This document shows, piece by piece, positions 47,992 through 57,089 of a stretch of DNA of 64,000 nt. Each line of letters starts with the position of its first letter. Within the stretch, counting starts at the first letter, position 1. The notes beneath the pieces were generated by a model, which ran no database searches, had not been told where the DNA came from, and worked only from the letters and a program-made list of their open reading frames with translations. Location of the stretch: contig NZ_JAANOU010000001.1 in assembly GCF_011758765.1 (NCBI RefSeq), positions 1 to 64,000 on the forward strand, read 5' to 3'. The position numbers were made by a program, and so were the translations under genes. Source of the stretch: Amycolatopsis viridis. GTDB lineage: Bacteria; Actinomycetota; Actinomycetes; Mycobacteriales; Pseudonocardiaceae.

Positions 47992-49773
47992 CTACTTGCG
48001 GTGCCTGCCCCGGCCCATCCGCACCCGCTCCTCGGCCTGCCCGAACCGCGCGACGGCGCGGTCCCGCATGAAACCCAGCCGGTCCGGGGCGTGCAGGCGC
48101 AACATGATCGGGTTGACGTCCGCCGGTTTGCCGTTCGGCGTGGCGAGGCTGACCAGGATCGTCACGGCGAACGCCACCGGCACGGTGATCAGCGCCGGCT
48201 GGTCGGCGAACCACGGCGCGGGGTCGCCGGTGAACCGGCTCACCATCTCGACGCCCAGCGCACCGAGCACCAGACCGCCGCCGAAGATCATCCCGGCCAT
48301 CGCGCCCGGCCAGGTCAGCCCGCGCCACCACACACCGAGCAGCAGCAGGGGCGAGAACGTCGACGCCGCGAGCGCGAACGACATCCCCACGCTCAGCGAC
48401 AGGTCGTTCGGCCGCAACACCAGCGCCAGCGCGAACGGCACCAGCCCGACCACACCGGCGGCGATGCGGAAGTCCAGCACCCGGCCCTTCGACAGGTCCG
48501 TGGACACCACCCCGGCGAGGCTCACCAGCAGCCCCGACGACGTGGACAGGAACGCCGCGAACGCCCCGGCCAGCACGACCGCGCCGATCACCTGCCCGGC
48601 CACCCCCGGCACCATCGCCGACGGCAGCCGCAGCACCGCCGCGTCGGTCTGGCCGGTCACCAGCAGCTCCGGCACGTACATCCGGGACAACGCACCGAGG
48701 ATGATCGGGAACAGGTAGAACAGCCCGAGCAGCAACAGGACGTGCAGCGTGGTCCGGCGCGCCGACCGGCCGTCCGGGTTGGTGTAGAAGCGGACCAGCA
48801 CGTGCGGCAACCCCATCGTGCCGAGGAACGTCGCGAAGATCAGCGAGTACGTCTGGAGCAGGTCCGCGAGGCCACCCGACCCCGGCCGCAGCCAGTCGCT
48901 GTTGGCGGCCTTCGCGTCGGTGACGGTCGGCACCGCTGTGCCCGCCGGGAACCGCACCTGCGTGCCCTGGCTCAGCCGCTGCGCCGAACCCTGCACCCAG
49001 ATCTCCGCGTGCTCGGTCGCCGCGCCCGCGGGCCGCACCGCCACCTGCGTCAGCGTACCGACCTCGAACGTGACGTCGGTGCGGATGTCCACAGTGGTCT
49101 CGGCGCCGAACACGGGCGGCGCTGGCGAGCCGAGCGAACCCGCCGGGCCGGGTTTGCCGCCGGCCAGGAACACCGCGCACAACGCGAACGCCGGCAGCGC
49201 GATCGCGAACAGCTTGAGCCAGTACTGGAAGGCCTGCACCACGGTGATCGCCCGCATGCCGCCCGCGATGACGTTGATGCCGACCAGCGCGAACACCGTG
49301 ACCGCGCCGACCCAGCCGGGCACCGACAGCACCGTCGTCAGGGCCAGCCCGGCGCCCTGCAACTGCGGGACCATGTAGAGGATCCCGATGAACACCACGA
49401 AGAACGTGCCGCACCGGCGCAACGCGACCGACCCGAGGCGCGCCTCCAGGAAATCCGGCAACGTGTAGGCACCCGAGCGGCGCAACGGCGCCGCCACGAA
49501 CAACATCAGTGCCAGGTAGCCCGCGGCGAAACCGATCGGGAACCACAACCCGTCGGCGCCCTCCTTGAGGATGATCCCCGCGATACCGAGGAACGACGCG
49601 GCCGACAGGTACTCACCGGAGATCGCGGCGGCGTTGCGGCGCGACCGGACGGTGCGGCGGGCGACCAGGAAGTCGTGCGTGGTGTTGGCGAACCGGGACG
49701 AGCGGTGACCCAGGTAGAAGGTCATCGCGGCGACGGTCGCGATGCCGCTCAGCGCCCACGGGTTCAGCTGCAC
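47992..49773 (-). CDS. Second SSS-family symporter with an extracytoplasmic insertion
   Basis: 593 residues. The same core as the acetate symporter is clear (ISGEYLSAASFLGIAGIILKEGADG; GGMRAITVVQAFQYWLKLFAI; MGLPHVLVRFYTNP). Residues about 205-300 are an extra hydrophilic beta-type segment (ETTVDIRTDVTFEVGTLTQV; AEIWVQGSAQRL) between two helices. A basic C-terminal tail follows the last helix. Substrate unknown, probably a monocarboxylate. The gene lies downstream of the LytTR regulator operon. Confidence 0.88.
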   Translation of the reverse strand: MQLNPWALSGIATVAAMTFYLGHRSSRFANTTHDFLVARRTVRSRRNAAAISGEYLSAASFLGIAGIILKEGADGLWFPIGFAAGYLALMLFVAAPLRRSGAYTLPDFLEARLGSVALRRCGTFFVVFIGILYMVPQLQGAGLALTTVLSVPGWVGAVTVFALVGINVIAGGMRAITVVQAFQYWLKLFAIALPAFALCAVFLAGGKPGPAGSLGSPAPPVFGAETTVDIRTDVTFEVGTLTQVAVRPAGAATEHAEIWVQGSAQRLSQGTQVRFPAGTAVPTVTDAKAANSDWLRPGSGGLADLLQTYSLIFATFLGTMGLPHVLVRFYTNPDGRSARRTTLHVLLLLGLFYLFPIILGALSRMYVPELLVTGQTDAAVLRLPSAMVPGVAGQVIGAVVLAGAFAAFLSTSSGLLVSLAGVVSTDLSKGRVLDFRIAAGVVGLVPFALALVLRPNDLSLSVGMSFALAASTFSPLLLLGVWWRGLTWPGAMAGMIFGGGLVLGALGVEMVSRFTGDPAPWFADQPALITVPVAFAVTILVSLATPNGKPADVNPIMLRLHAPDRLGFMRDRAVARFGQAEERVRMGRGRHRK

Positions 49774-49816
49774 GATCCGGATTGTCCCCTGCTCCGCGAC
49801 CGGGCCGGCAGGCCGG

Positions 49817-50314
49817 TCACGACTCGATCATGTCCACGAAGTCCCGCTCGTGCCGCTCGGCCAGCTGGTTGTGGACCAGGCCCGCGAGCAGCAGCAACGG
49901 GAACGGCAGCAGCCCGAGCAACAGCCACGCCAGCGGCACCCCGACCACGCGCAACGCGGCGAAGTCCGGCCACACGTAGAAGGCGACCGGCAGCGCACCG
50001 AGCACCACCAGCACCAGCACGCTCAGCCCGATCGCGGTCCGCAGCTGGTGCTTGACCAGGTCGCGGATCAGCACCTCGTCCCAGCTGGTCTGCTGCTCCA
50101 GCTCCAGGCGCGCCCGCAGCGTCGGCGTGCTCCGCCGCGACCGCGGATCGGCCAGCACCACCCGCTGGCGCTTCGGCGGTTTCGACGGCTCGGACGGCGG
50201 CTCCGGCGGCGGCACCGCCGGGACCGGCTCCACCGACGCCGGCTGGTAGCTCTTGCCCAGCGTCGGATCCGGTTCGCGCACCCCGTCGACGCGGCGGTAG
50301 AAGTCCTCGGTCAT
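49817..50314 (-). CDS. Two-helix hypothetical membrane protein
   Basis: 165 residues: a Pro/Arg-rich N-terminal half (about residues 1-85), then two helices (TAIGLSVLVLVVLGALPVAFYVW and VPLAWLLLGLLPFPLLLLAGLV) and a short charged tail (HNQLAERHERDFVDMIES). It overlaps the response-regulator stop (ATGA) and precedes the second symporter by 43 nt. It may do for that symporter what DUF485 does for the first; this is inference from position and topology. Confidence 0.82.
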   Translation of the reverse strand: MTEDFYRRVDGVREPDPTLGKSYQPASVEPVPAVPPPEPPSEPSKPPKRQRVVLADPRSRRSTPTLRARLELEQQTSWDEVLIRDLVKHQLRTAIGLSVLVLVVLGALPVAFYVWPDFAALRVVGVPLAWLLLGLLPFPLLLLAGLVHNQLAERHERDFVDMIES

Positions 50315-51135
50315 CGACCACCCGTGAGGCGGTCCTTGAGCTCACGGGTGTGCCGGCGGGAGACCGGGAGCAGCTTCTCCTCGTTGCCGATCACGACCTG
50401 GTAGCCGCCCTGGCCCATGCGCAGCTCGGTGATCAGGTTCAGCGCGACGAGGAAGGACCGGTGGATCCGCACGAAACCGGCCTTCGCCCAGCGCTCCTCG
50501 AGCTGGGTCAGCGGGATGCGCACCAGGTGGCTGCTGCCGTCCTTGGTGAACAGGCGCGCGTAGTCGCCCTGCGCCTCGACCCACCGAACCGACGAGCGCG
50601 GCACCAGCTTCGTGGTCCCGGCGAGCTCGACCGGGATCACCTCGTCGTCGTCGGACGCGTCGGGCGCCGCGGCACCCGGACCCGGTGGCGCGACCGTCTT
50701 CAGCTTCTCCAGGACCCGGTCGACCGCCCGGTCCAGCCGGTGCTGGTTGCACGGCTTGAGCAGGTAGTCGACGGCACCCAGGTCGAACGCGTTGACGGCC
50801 TCGTGGGCGTGCCCGGTGACGAACACCAGCACCGGCGCGGGGTTGAGCGCGGAGAACACGCGCGCCATCTCCATCCCGGACAACCCGGGCATCTGCAGGT
50901 CGGCGAACACCGCGTCGATCGCGGGCAGTCCCCGGTCCTTGCGCTCACGCAGCTCCGGATCGTCCGACGCGAGCAGCCGCAGCGCCTCGGCCGCGTCCAC
51001 CGCCTTGAACACCCGGCCGATGTGCGGGTTGTTCCGCAGCGTGTCGACCAGCAGGTTCAACCCGTGCGGCTCGTCGTCCACGGCCAGGACGAGGAGTCTT
51101 CTGGTGTCTTGTTGCGCACTCACAGTGACTCGCAT
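50311..51135 (-). CDS. LytTR-type response regulator
   Basis: 274 residues from ATG 51135 (GTG 51123 possible). The receiver domain has LAVDDEPHG, phospho-acceptor Asp in VFADLQMPGLSGME and Lys in YLLKPCNQ. The C-terminal LytTR DNA-binding domain starts at about 165 (VELAGTTKLVPRSSVRWVEAQGDYARLFT; WAKAGFVRIHRSFLVALNLI). Such regulators bind paired direct repeats. The cognate kinase is probably the LytS-like protein encoded upstream past the S49 peptidase. Confidence 0.93.
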   Translation of the reverse strand: MRVTVSAQQDTRRLLVLAVDDEPHGLNLLVDTLRNNPHIGRVFKAVDAAEALRLLASDDPELRERKDRGLPAIDAVFADLQMPGLSGMEMARVFSALNPAPVLVFVTGHAHEAVNAFDLGAVDYLLKPCNQHRLDRAVDRVLEKLKTVAPPGPGAAAPDASDDDEVIPVELAGTTKLVPRSSVRWVEAQGDYARLFTKDGSSHLVRIPLTQLEERWAKAGFVRIHRSFLVALNLITELRMGQGGYQVVIGNEEKLLPVSRRHTRELKDRLTGGR

Positions 51136-51230
51136 CCTGCCCACTACCGGGTGCGATGTCCATACCGCGAATGAATGTCGAACCGGGCCTGGCGGCGGTG
51201 CGCGTTGCCGTCGGGACGACGCGCACGGCG

Positions 51231-52082
51231 TCAGATCCCGTAGCGGGACCAGGCCACGCGCTGTGCCACCGCGTCCAGGAGCGCGTGGGCGGCCGCCGGC
51301 GCGCCGAGGCCCAGCCGCGCGAGCAGCGGCTTCTTCGGCTCGGCGACGGTGATCTCGGCGTCCGGGTAGCGCTGCCCGACGATCTCCCGCAGGTTGCCGA
51401 TCCCGTCGACCAGGCCGAGATCGACAGCCTTCGCGCCCAGCCACACGTCACCGGAGAACAGCTCCTCGGTGTCGGTCAGCCGGTCACCGCGGCGCTCCCG
51501 CACCCAATCCACGAACATCTCGTGCAGCTGGGCGTGCATCTTCTTCAGCCACTCGACGTCCTCCGGCTTCTCCGGGGCGAACGGGTCGAGCCGCTTCTTG
51601 TTCTCCCCCGCCGTGTGCACGCGCCGCTCGATGCCGAATCGCTCCAGCAGGCCGGTGAACCCGAACCCGCCGCTGATCACCCCGATCGAGCCGACCATCG
51701 ACGTGCGGTGGGCGTAGATCTCGTCCGCCGCGCAGGCCAGCCAGTAGCCGCCGGACGCCGCGACGTCCTCGCAGAACGCCAGCACCGGCACGCCCGGCTT
51801 CGTCGCCGCGAGCTGGCGGATCCGCTCGGCGACCAGCCCGGACTGGGTCGGCGCCCCGCCCGGCGAGTTGATCAGCAACGCGACCGCCTTGAGCCGGTCG
51901 TGGTCGAACGCCCGCGTCAGCGCCGACTCGACGGCTGCGAGGTTTATGGTGCCGCGCGCCAGCGGCGAGGGCGTCGGCGTGATCACGCCGTGCAGCTTGA
52001 CGACCGCCACCACGTCCTTGCGGTCGCCCCGGTCGCCGATGCGCGGGATCCTGCTGGTCAGCCTGTCGGTCACGCTGGTCAT
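51231..52082 (-). CDS. S49 family signal-peptide peptidase-like protein
   Basis: 283 residues, single-domain. Catalytic Ser110 in FCEDVAASGGYWLACAADEIYA and Lys162/163 in GENKKRLDPFAPEKPEDVEWL. The oxyanion region is LLINSPGGAPTQSGLVAERI. No obvious signal peptide or membrane anchor, so it is a cytoplasmic or peripheral variant of SppA. Its ATG overlaps the kinase stop (ATGA). A peptidase between a sensor kinase and its regulator could take part in signalling or simply be inserted. Confidence 0.88.
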   Translation of the reverse strand: MTSVTDRLTSRIPRIGDRGDRKDVVAVVKLHGVITPTPSPLARGTINLAAVESALTRAFDHDRLKAVALLINSPGGAPTQSGLVAERIRQLAATKPGVPVLAFCEDVAASGGYWLACAADEIYAHRTSMVGSIGVISGGFGFTGLLERFGIERRVHTAGENKKRLDPFAPEKPEDVEWLKKMHAQLHEMFVDWVRERRGDRLTDTEELFSGDVWLGAKAVDLGLVDGIGNLREIVGQRYPDAEITVAEPKKPLLARLGLGAPAAAHALLDAVAQRVAWSRYGI

Positions 52083-53353
52083 GGCGCCAGGTTACGGACT
52101 CCCTCGGATTTGTGCAGACGGCCGTTGCGGGCCGGCTCCGGCGGGCCACCGGCGTAGTCCGGCAGGTCGGTGCGCACCCCGGGCGCGAACTTCGGCACCC
52201 GCAGCGTCACCTTCATCCCCGCGCCCGGTGCGGTCTCCACCATCAGCGCGTACTCGTCACCGAACAGCTGACGCATCCGCGCGTTGATGTTGCCCAGTCC
52301 CACGTGCGCACCGGTGCGGTGCGAGTTGCGGAGATCGGCCAGCCGCGCCGGGTCCATGCCGATGCCGTCGTCCTCGACGCTGATCAACGCCTCGGTGCCG
52401 TGGTCGGAGGCGATCACGGTGACCATGCCGCCGGTCGGTTTGTTCGCCAGGCCGTGCTGAACCGCGTTCTCCACCAGGGGCTGGATGATCAGGAACGGCA
52501 CCACGACCGACAGCACCTCGGGCGCGATCTTCAGCCGCACCTCGAGGCGGCCACCGAAGCGGGCCCGCTCGATCGTCAGGTACCGGTCGATGTTGCGCAG
52601 CTCGTCGGCGAGCGTGGTGAACATGCCGGAGGTGCGGAACGAGTAGCGCGTGAAGTCGGCGAACTCCTGCAGCAGCTCACGCGCCTCCTCCGGGTCCGTG
52701 CGGATCAGCGCGGAAATCGTGTTCAGCGCGTTGTAGATGAAGTGCGGGGAGATCTGCGCCCGCAACGCCTTGATCTCGGCCTGCTGCAGCTGGTGCTTGG
52801 ACTCCTCGAAGCGGGCCAGCTCGAACTGGGTGGTGACGAACTGGGCGACCGCGTCGGCCATCTGGATCAGGCGCTTGCCGGTGCTGCGGCCGACCACGAT
52901 CAGCGCGGCCTCGACCTCTTCCTCGACGAGCAGCGGCACGATCACCGCGGTCTTCATCTTGCAGGTGCCCCGGTGGTCGCAGGGGACGTCGTCGTGCGAC
53001 ACGACCTCGCGGCGCGCCTTGCGGATCGACAACGCCACCGCGTCGGCCAGGTCGAGGTAGTGGTCGTTCGCCTCGCCGTCCCAGGAAACCAGCGTGCCTT
53101 CGTTGTCGGTGATGCCGACCGCGACGCACTTGAGCAGTTCGAGCAGCTGCGAGGTGATCCGGTCGGCACTGGCCTGGTCGAAGCCCTCCCGGAGGTCCGG
53201 GGTGGCGCGGGACATGTGGTAGACGGCTTCGAGGACCGCGTCCTCGATCGAGCTGCTCGGCTTACGCGTCCGCGCGAGGACCACGATCAGGACGATCAGC
53301 AGAACACCCGCGACGCTCCACGGAATGATTTGCGAGATCGGCAGATCGGACAC
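52079..53353 (-). CDS. LytS-like sensor histidine kinase
   Basis: 424 residues. One N-terminal membrane helix (IIPWSVAGVLLIVLIVVLA), a GAF-like sensor region (about 65-180; LLKCVAVGITDNEGTLVSWDG, CDHRGTCKMKTAVIVPLLV) with several Cys, then the His_kinase domain (ALRAQISPHFIYNALNTI, phospho-His in SPHF) and HATPase (QPLVENAVQHGL; VEDDGIGMD). In Gram-negatives, similar BtsS/YpdA kinases sense pyruvate and control carboxylate transporters. The adjacent symporters support the same logic here. Confidence 0.92.
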   Translation of the reverse strand: MSDLPISQIIPWSVAGVLLIVLIVVLARTRKPSSSIEDAVLEAVYHMSRATPDLREGFDQASADRITSQLLELLKCVAVGITDNEGTLVSWDGEANDHYLDLADAVALSIRKARREVVSHDDVPCDHRGTCKMKTAVIVPLLVEEEVEAALIVVGRSTGKRLIQMADAVAQFVTTQFELARFEESKHQLQQAEIKALRAQISPHFIYNALNTISALIRTDPEEARELLQEFADFTRYSFRTSGMFTTLADELRNIDRYLTIERARFGGRLEVRLKIAPEVLSVVVPFLIIQPLVENAVQHGLANKPTGGMVTVIASDHGTEALISVEDDGIGMDPARLADLRNSHRTGAHVGLGNINARMRQLFGDEYALMVETAPGAGMKVTLRVPKFAPGVRTDLPDYAGGPPEPARNGRLHKSEGVRNLAP

Positions 53354-53439
53354 GCGTCAATGCTCTGTGCTCATGACGCGGCGTGCAAGCACTTGATCGC
53401 ACTTTCTGTGGTGGCGTCGCCACCCGGTGGGGTGATGCA

Positions 53440-54291
53440 CTACTTCAGCAGCCGCGACAGGCGCCGGTCCGCCAGCGGTTTGCCGCCCGTCTGACACGTC
53501 GGACAGTACTGAAAGGACTTGTCGGCGAAGGACACCTCCCGCACGGTGTCCCCGCACACCGGGCACGGCAGGCCGGTCCGCGCGTGCACCCGCAGACCGG
53601 ACCGCTTCTCGCCCTTGAGGCGCGCCGCGTCCTGACCCACGGACCGCTCGACCGCGCCGGTCAGGATCTCGTGCATCGCGGCGGCCAGGCGGTCCAGCGC
53701 ATCGTCGGACAGCTTGCCCGCGGTGGCGAACGGCGACAGCCGCGCGGCGTGCAGGATCTCGTCGGAGTAGGCGTTGCCGATCCCCGCGATCACCGACTGG
53801 TCGGTGAGCACCCACTTGAGCCGCTCGGTCCGGCCCGCCAGCAGTCCGGCGAGCGCTTCCCGGTGCAGCTCCAGCGCGTCCGGGCCGAGCCGCGCGACGC
53901 TCGGCACGTCGTGCCGGTCCCGCACCACCCACACCGCGAGGCCCTTCTTCGTGCCCGCCTCGGTGAGGTCGAAACCGCGGTCCCCGAAGTGGACCCGCAA
54001 CGCGATCGGTCCCTTGCCCGGCTTCGGCGGCGCGGGCGAGAGGTTGTCCGCCCAGCGGAGCCAGCCCGCGCGGGCCAGGTGCACCACCAGGTGCAGGCCG
54101 TCGCAGTCGAGGTCGAGGTGCTTGCCGAACCGGCCCGCGCCGGTCACCGCACGCCCGTGCAGGTCGGTGTAGGGCGGGTCGAACGTTTTCAGCACAGCCA
54201 GCGAGGCCACGTCGACCCGGCTGACCAACCGGCCCACCGCGTGCTCACGCAGGTGGTACGCCAGTGCTTCGACCTCGGGCAGCTCGGGCAT
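53440..54291 (-). CDS. Fpg/Nei family DNA glycosylase
   Basis: 283 residues. Catalytic N-terminal Pro in MPELPEVEALAYHLREHAVG, the H2TH domain with IAGIGNAYSDEILHAARLSPF, and a C-terminal zinc finger CPVCGDT...YCPTCQTGGK. It excises oxidised bases and cleaves the abasic site. It belongs to the actinobacterial Fpg/Nei variant group, not to the canonical MutM. Two nt separate it from the upstream membrane-protein gene. Confidence 0.93.
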   Translation of the reverse strand: MPELPEVEALAYHLREHAVGRLVSRVDVASLAVLKTFDPPYTDLHGRAVTGAGRFGKHLDLDCDGLHLVVHLARAGWLRWADNLSPAPPKPGKGPIALRVHFGDRGFDLTEAGTKKGLAVWVVRDRHDVPSVARLGPDALELHREALAGLLAGRTERLKWVLTDQSVIAGIGNAYSDEILHAARLSPFATAGKLSDDALDRLAAAMHEILTGAVERSVGQDAARLKGEKRSGLRVHARTGLPCPVCGDTVREVSFADKSFQYCPTCQTGGKPLADRRLSRLLK

Positions 54292-54293
54292 GG

Positions 54294-54734
54294 TTACTCC
54301 ATCGGCCGCAGCGGGCCGTCGAAGTCCGGGCCCGACTCCCGCTGGATCGTCTTGGCGAGCCTGGTGAGCTCACCCCGCACCCGGAACATGCCGGAGATGA
54401 TCCCGACCCAGCGCTCCGGCGGGGGATCACCGGTGATGCCGCCGTCGGTCTCCGCGACGACCGTCCACGGCCGGTTCAGCACCCAGCGCAGCGGGAAGAA
54501 CACCGCGATCAGCAACAACCCGTAGATCACCCACGGCGGCACCACCACGGTGTCGGGCAGCCAGGCGACCAGGATGACGGCCAGCAGGATGCACACGGCG
54601 AGCATCGCGATGCCCGAGGTGTGACTGCCGGAGATGTCCCGCTCGAAGTCCTCGGCGGTTGCCGGGCGGCGCCATTCCATCTGCGCCCGGACGACCCAGT
54701 CGCGGCCGTCGCTTCCCCGCACCACGCGGTTCAT
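54294..54734 (-). CDS. Actinobacterial two-helix membrane protein
   Basis: 146 residues: an N-terminal soluble segment (DWVVRAQMEWRRPATAEDFERDI), two helices (GIAMLAVCILLAVILVAWL and VIYGLLLIAVFFPLRWVL) and a C-terminal domain (WTVVAETDGGITGDPPPERWVGIISGM). A conserved hypothetical type in actinomycetes. GGGAGG lies upstream of the ATG. Its stop is 2 nt before the glycosylase start, so they form one operon. Confidence 0.82.
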   Translation of the reverse strand: MNRVVRGSDGRDWVVRAQMEWRRPATAEDFERDISGSHTSGIAMLAVCILLAVILVAWLPDTVVVPPWVIYGLLLIAVFFPLRWVLNRPWTVVAETDGGITGDPPPERWVGIISGMFRVRGELTRLAKTIQRESGPDFDGPLRPME

Positions 54735-54819
54735 CTCTCGCTGCCTCCCGCCATGGTCGTACGCCCGTCCAACCGTAGCGTGGGTTCCGGGCGCCGCGCG
54801 AGGCGCGGACGAAGATCGA

Positions 54820-56292
54820 CTACTTGGATGACCCCTTGCCGGAGCCGTTACCCGGTGGCGCGGACTGCGTCAGCCACCACGCCGACGACCACGACGGCGG
54901 CCCGGCCGACTCGGTCTGCGCCGGCTTGTCCTTGTCGCCGCTCTTGCCCCCACCCTTGTCACCGCCCTTGTCACGGCCCTTGCCCTTGCCCGGCTTGTCC
55001 GGTGACGGGGTCTGCGTGGACGAGTACGGCGTCTCGTCCGTGGCCGGCAGGTCGTCGCGCGCGCTGCCGGTCGACGAGGACTGGGTGGGCTCACCGGAAT
55101 CCACGCGGCCCTCCGCCGCGCCCGTCTGCTCCACGCCCGCCGGCTGTTGCTGCGCGGGCGGCTGCACCGGCGCCCCCGGCCCGGCCGGTGACGCCGCGGC
55201 CCGGGGATCCTGCCCCGGGCGAACCGGCGCCCCGGGATAGGACAGCGTGACGTCGTCGGGCGCGATCAGCACCTGCGGCGGCGGGCTCAGCCGTTGATCC
55301 GGCTCCGCGATCCGCAGCTCGACCGCGCCCTGCGCGGGCAGGCCCACCGGATGCGACTCGTCCACCACCGCCGGCCCCACCGCGAACCCGACCACACCCG
55401 CCGCGGTGGTCGACACCAGCGCCACCCCGACCTTGAGCTTCGACACCAGCACCGTCTTCAGCGTGGTGAGCGCACCGGATGCCCCGCCGGCGCCACCGGC
55501 CACCGCCACCGACGCCGGCACCAGCAACGCCACCGCCCCCGCGTGCGCCCGCAGCGACGAGCACACGTCACGCAGCTCGGCGTGCATCGCCCGGCACGAC
55601 GCGCAAACCAGCAGGTGCCCGCGAACCCGGCTCGCCTCTGCACCGGTGACACTGCCCGCCGTGTAGCCGCCGAGCTTCTCGATCACCCCGCGGCAACTCA
55701 CGTCCGAAGTCCGGTTCACCGCCAGGTGCGCCTGGAGGTACGCCGCCCGCAAACCCTGCCGCGCCCGCCGCGCCAGCGCCGCCGTCGCGTTCGCGCTCAA
55801 CCCGAAATGCGGCGCCACCACCGCCGGCTGCTCACCCTCGACCTCGGTCTGCCACAACACCGTCCGCCACCGCTCCGGCAGACTCGTGAACGCGGTGGTG
55901 ATCAAGGTGTGCTCGGCCGTGCGGGCATGCGCGTCCGCACCGGCGCCCGCACGCGAGGTCAGCTCGTCGTCGGTGACCGGCACATCGCGGCGTGCCCCGT
56001 GCCACTCCCACGACACCCGGCGCGCCACCGTCAGCAGGTAGGCGCGCACATGCTCCTTCGGGCCCTTCCCGCGGCGCAACGCCTGCAACACGCGGAAGAA
56101 CGTCTCGGCCGTGATGTCCTCGGCCTCCGACGCATCGGCGGCCAGGCTCCGGGCCAGCCTGCGAACGGCGGAGGCGTGCAGCTCGAACAGCTCGCGGAAC
56201 GCGGCATCCTCACCGGCCCGCAGCCGGCTCAGCAGAACCTGCTCGTCCGCCGATGACGAACGCTGTTCCGGCACCGCCGCCTCGTCCGACAT
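54820..56292 (-). CDS. ECF sigma factor fused to a zinc-finger and transmembrane C-terminal extension
   Basis: 490 residues from ATG 56292. Sigma-2 ([34 protein letters not shown]) and sigma-4 ([45 protein letters not shown]) occupy residues 1-180. Then comes a zf-HC2-like segment (SCRGVIEKL...[12 protein letters not shown]), two hydrophobic helices ([38 protein letters not shown]) and a long Pro/Ser/Lys-Gly tail ([17 protein letters not shown]). Sigma and anti-sigma elements are in one chain. Fused ECF groups of this kind are known in actinobacteria; how the sigma domain is released is not. Confidence 0.9.
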   Translation of the reverse strand: MSDEAAVPEQRSSSADEQVLLSRLRAGEDAAFRELFELHASAVRRLARSLAADASEAEDITAETFFRVLQALRRGKGPKEHVRAYLLTVARRVSWEWHGARRDVPVTDDELTSRAGAGADAHARTAEHTLITTAFTSLPERWRTVLWQTEVEGEQPAVVAPHFGLSANATAALARRARQGLRAAYLQAHLAVNRTSDVSCRGVIEKLGGYTAGSVTGAEASRVRGHLLVCASCRAMHAELRDVCSSLRAHAGAVALLVPASVAVAGGAGGASGALTTLKTVLVSKLKVGVALVSTTAAGVVGFAVGPAVVDESHPVGLPAQGAVELRIAEPDQRLSPPPQVLIAPDDVTLSYPGAPVRPGQDPRAAASPAGPGAPVQPPAQQQPAGVEQTGAAEGRVDSGEPTQSSSTGSARDDLPATDETPYSSTQTPSPDKPGKGKGRDKGGDKGGGKSGDKDKPAQTESAGPPSWSSAWWLTQSAPPGNGSGKGSSK

Positions 56293-56352
56293 GCGGCCAG
56301 CCACCTCCTCCCCCGCGGGACTAACCCGTTCGGTTGAATGGAGTCACCATAC

Positions 56353-56367
56353 GGAGCGAAACGCTCC
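56353..56367. promoter_or_regulatory. Small perfect dyad in the sigma-factor promoter region
   Basis: GGAGCG-AAA-CGCTCC, between the fused sigma factor (minus) and tRNA-Gly (plus). It could be an operator or a small hairpin; no regulator is indicated. Confidence 0.3.
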
Positions 56368-56509
56368 CCGTCACCCCTTGTGCTCCGGGAGTGACCGAGT
56401 TCCCTCCGGCAAGCGATACCCCACCCAAGATCACCCCCACACCACCACCCCGTCAACCCGGCGAACCAGACCGGTATAGACTCTCCCTCGCACCGGTGAA
56501 CCGGAGCAC

Positions 56510-56582
56510 GCGGACGTAGCGCAGCTGGTAGCGCATCACCTTGCCAAGGTGAGGGTCGCGGGTTCGAATCCCGTCGTCCGCT
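56510..56582 (+). tRNA. tRNA-Gly (anticodon GCC)
   Basis: Cloverleaf of 73 nt: acceptor stem GCGGACG/CGTCCGC with discriminator T, D-arm with AGCTGGTAGCGC, anticodon loop TTGCCAA with GCC at 56543-56545 (positions 34-36) and T-arm GGGTTCGAATCCC. CCA is not encoded. It decodes GGC and GGU. The tandem repeat region starts directly behind it. Confidence 0.97.
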
Positions 56583-56584
56583 CG

Positions 56585-57060
56585 CAGCTGGCCGCCCCCT
56601 GCTCGCGGAGTGCGCTCGCCGGGGGCTGCTCGCCATCGTTCCGGGGGTCGAACCCCCGGGCCCCCGCCAGGGTGGGCTTCGCCCCCCTGGACCCCCCGCC
56701 GCGGTGCCGGTTGCATTGTTATCTCGCCTGTTGAAGGGTTCCTGCTTCAGCTGGCCGAACCCTGCCGCGGGAAGCGCTCGCCGAGAACTGCTCGCCACCG
56801 TTCCGGGGGTCGAACCCCCGGGCCCCCGCCAGGGTGGGCTTCGCCTCCCTGGACCCCCCGCCGCGGTGCCGGGTTCGTTGTCAGGTCGCCTTCCGAAGGG
56901 TTCCTCCTTCAGCTGGCTGAGCCCTGCTCGCGGGAAGCGCTCGCCATCGTTCGGGGGGCGAACCGCCGAACACTGCCAGGGTGGGCGACGCCCCTGGACC
57001 CCCGCGGTGCCGGGTTTGGTGTCGGGTTGTCTGGCGAAGGGTTCCTGTTCAAGCTGGCCG
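56585..57060. repeat. Three tandem imperfect repeats of about 140-163 bp behind tRNA-Gly
   Basis: The landmark CAGCTGGCCG occurs at 56585, 56748, 56910 (as CAGCTGGCTG) and about 57051, giving steps of 163, 162 and about 141 bp. Each unit carries GCTCGCC, a GGGGGTCGAACCCCC hairpin (broken in unit 3), a second hairpin CCAGGGTGGGC-TTC-GCCC...CCTGG, then GCGGTGCCGG and GAAGGGTTCCT. The 507-bp gap between tRNA-Gly and the beta-helix gene holds these and no gene. Confidence 0.8.
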
Positions 57061-57089
57061 AACCCCTCGCGGCTGAAGCGTTCGCGGGG

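Noticed and set aside
56585..57060. Additional tRNA-like genes in the repeat block
   Set aside because: The GGGGGTCGAACCCCC hairpins lack the 7-nt T-loop, and no acceptor or anticodon arms can be paired around them.
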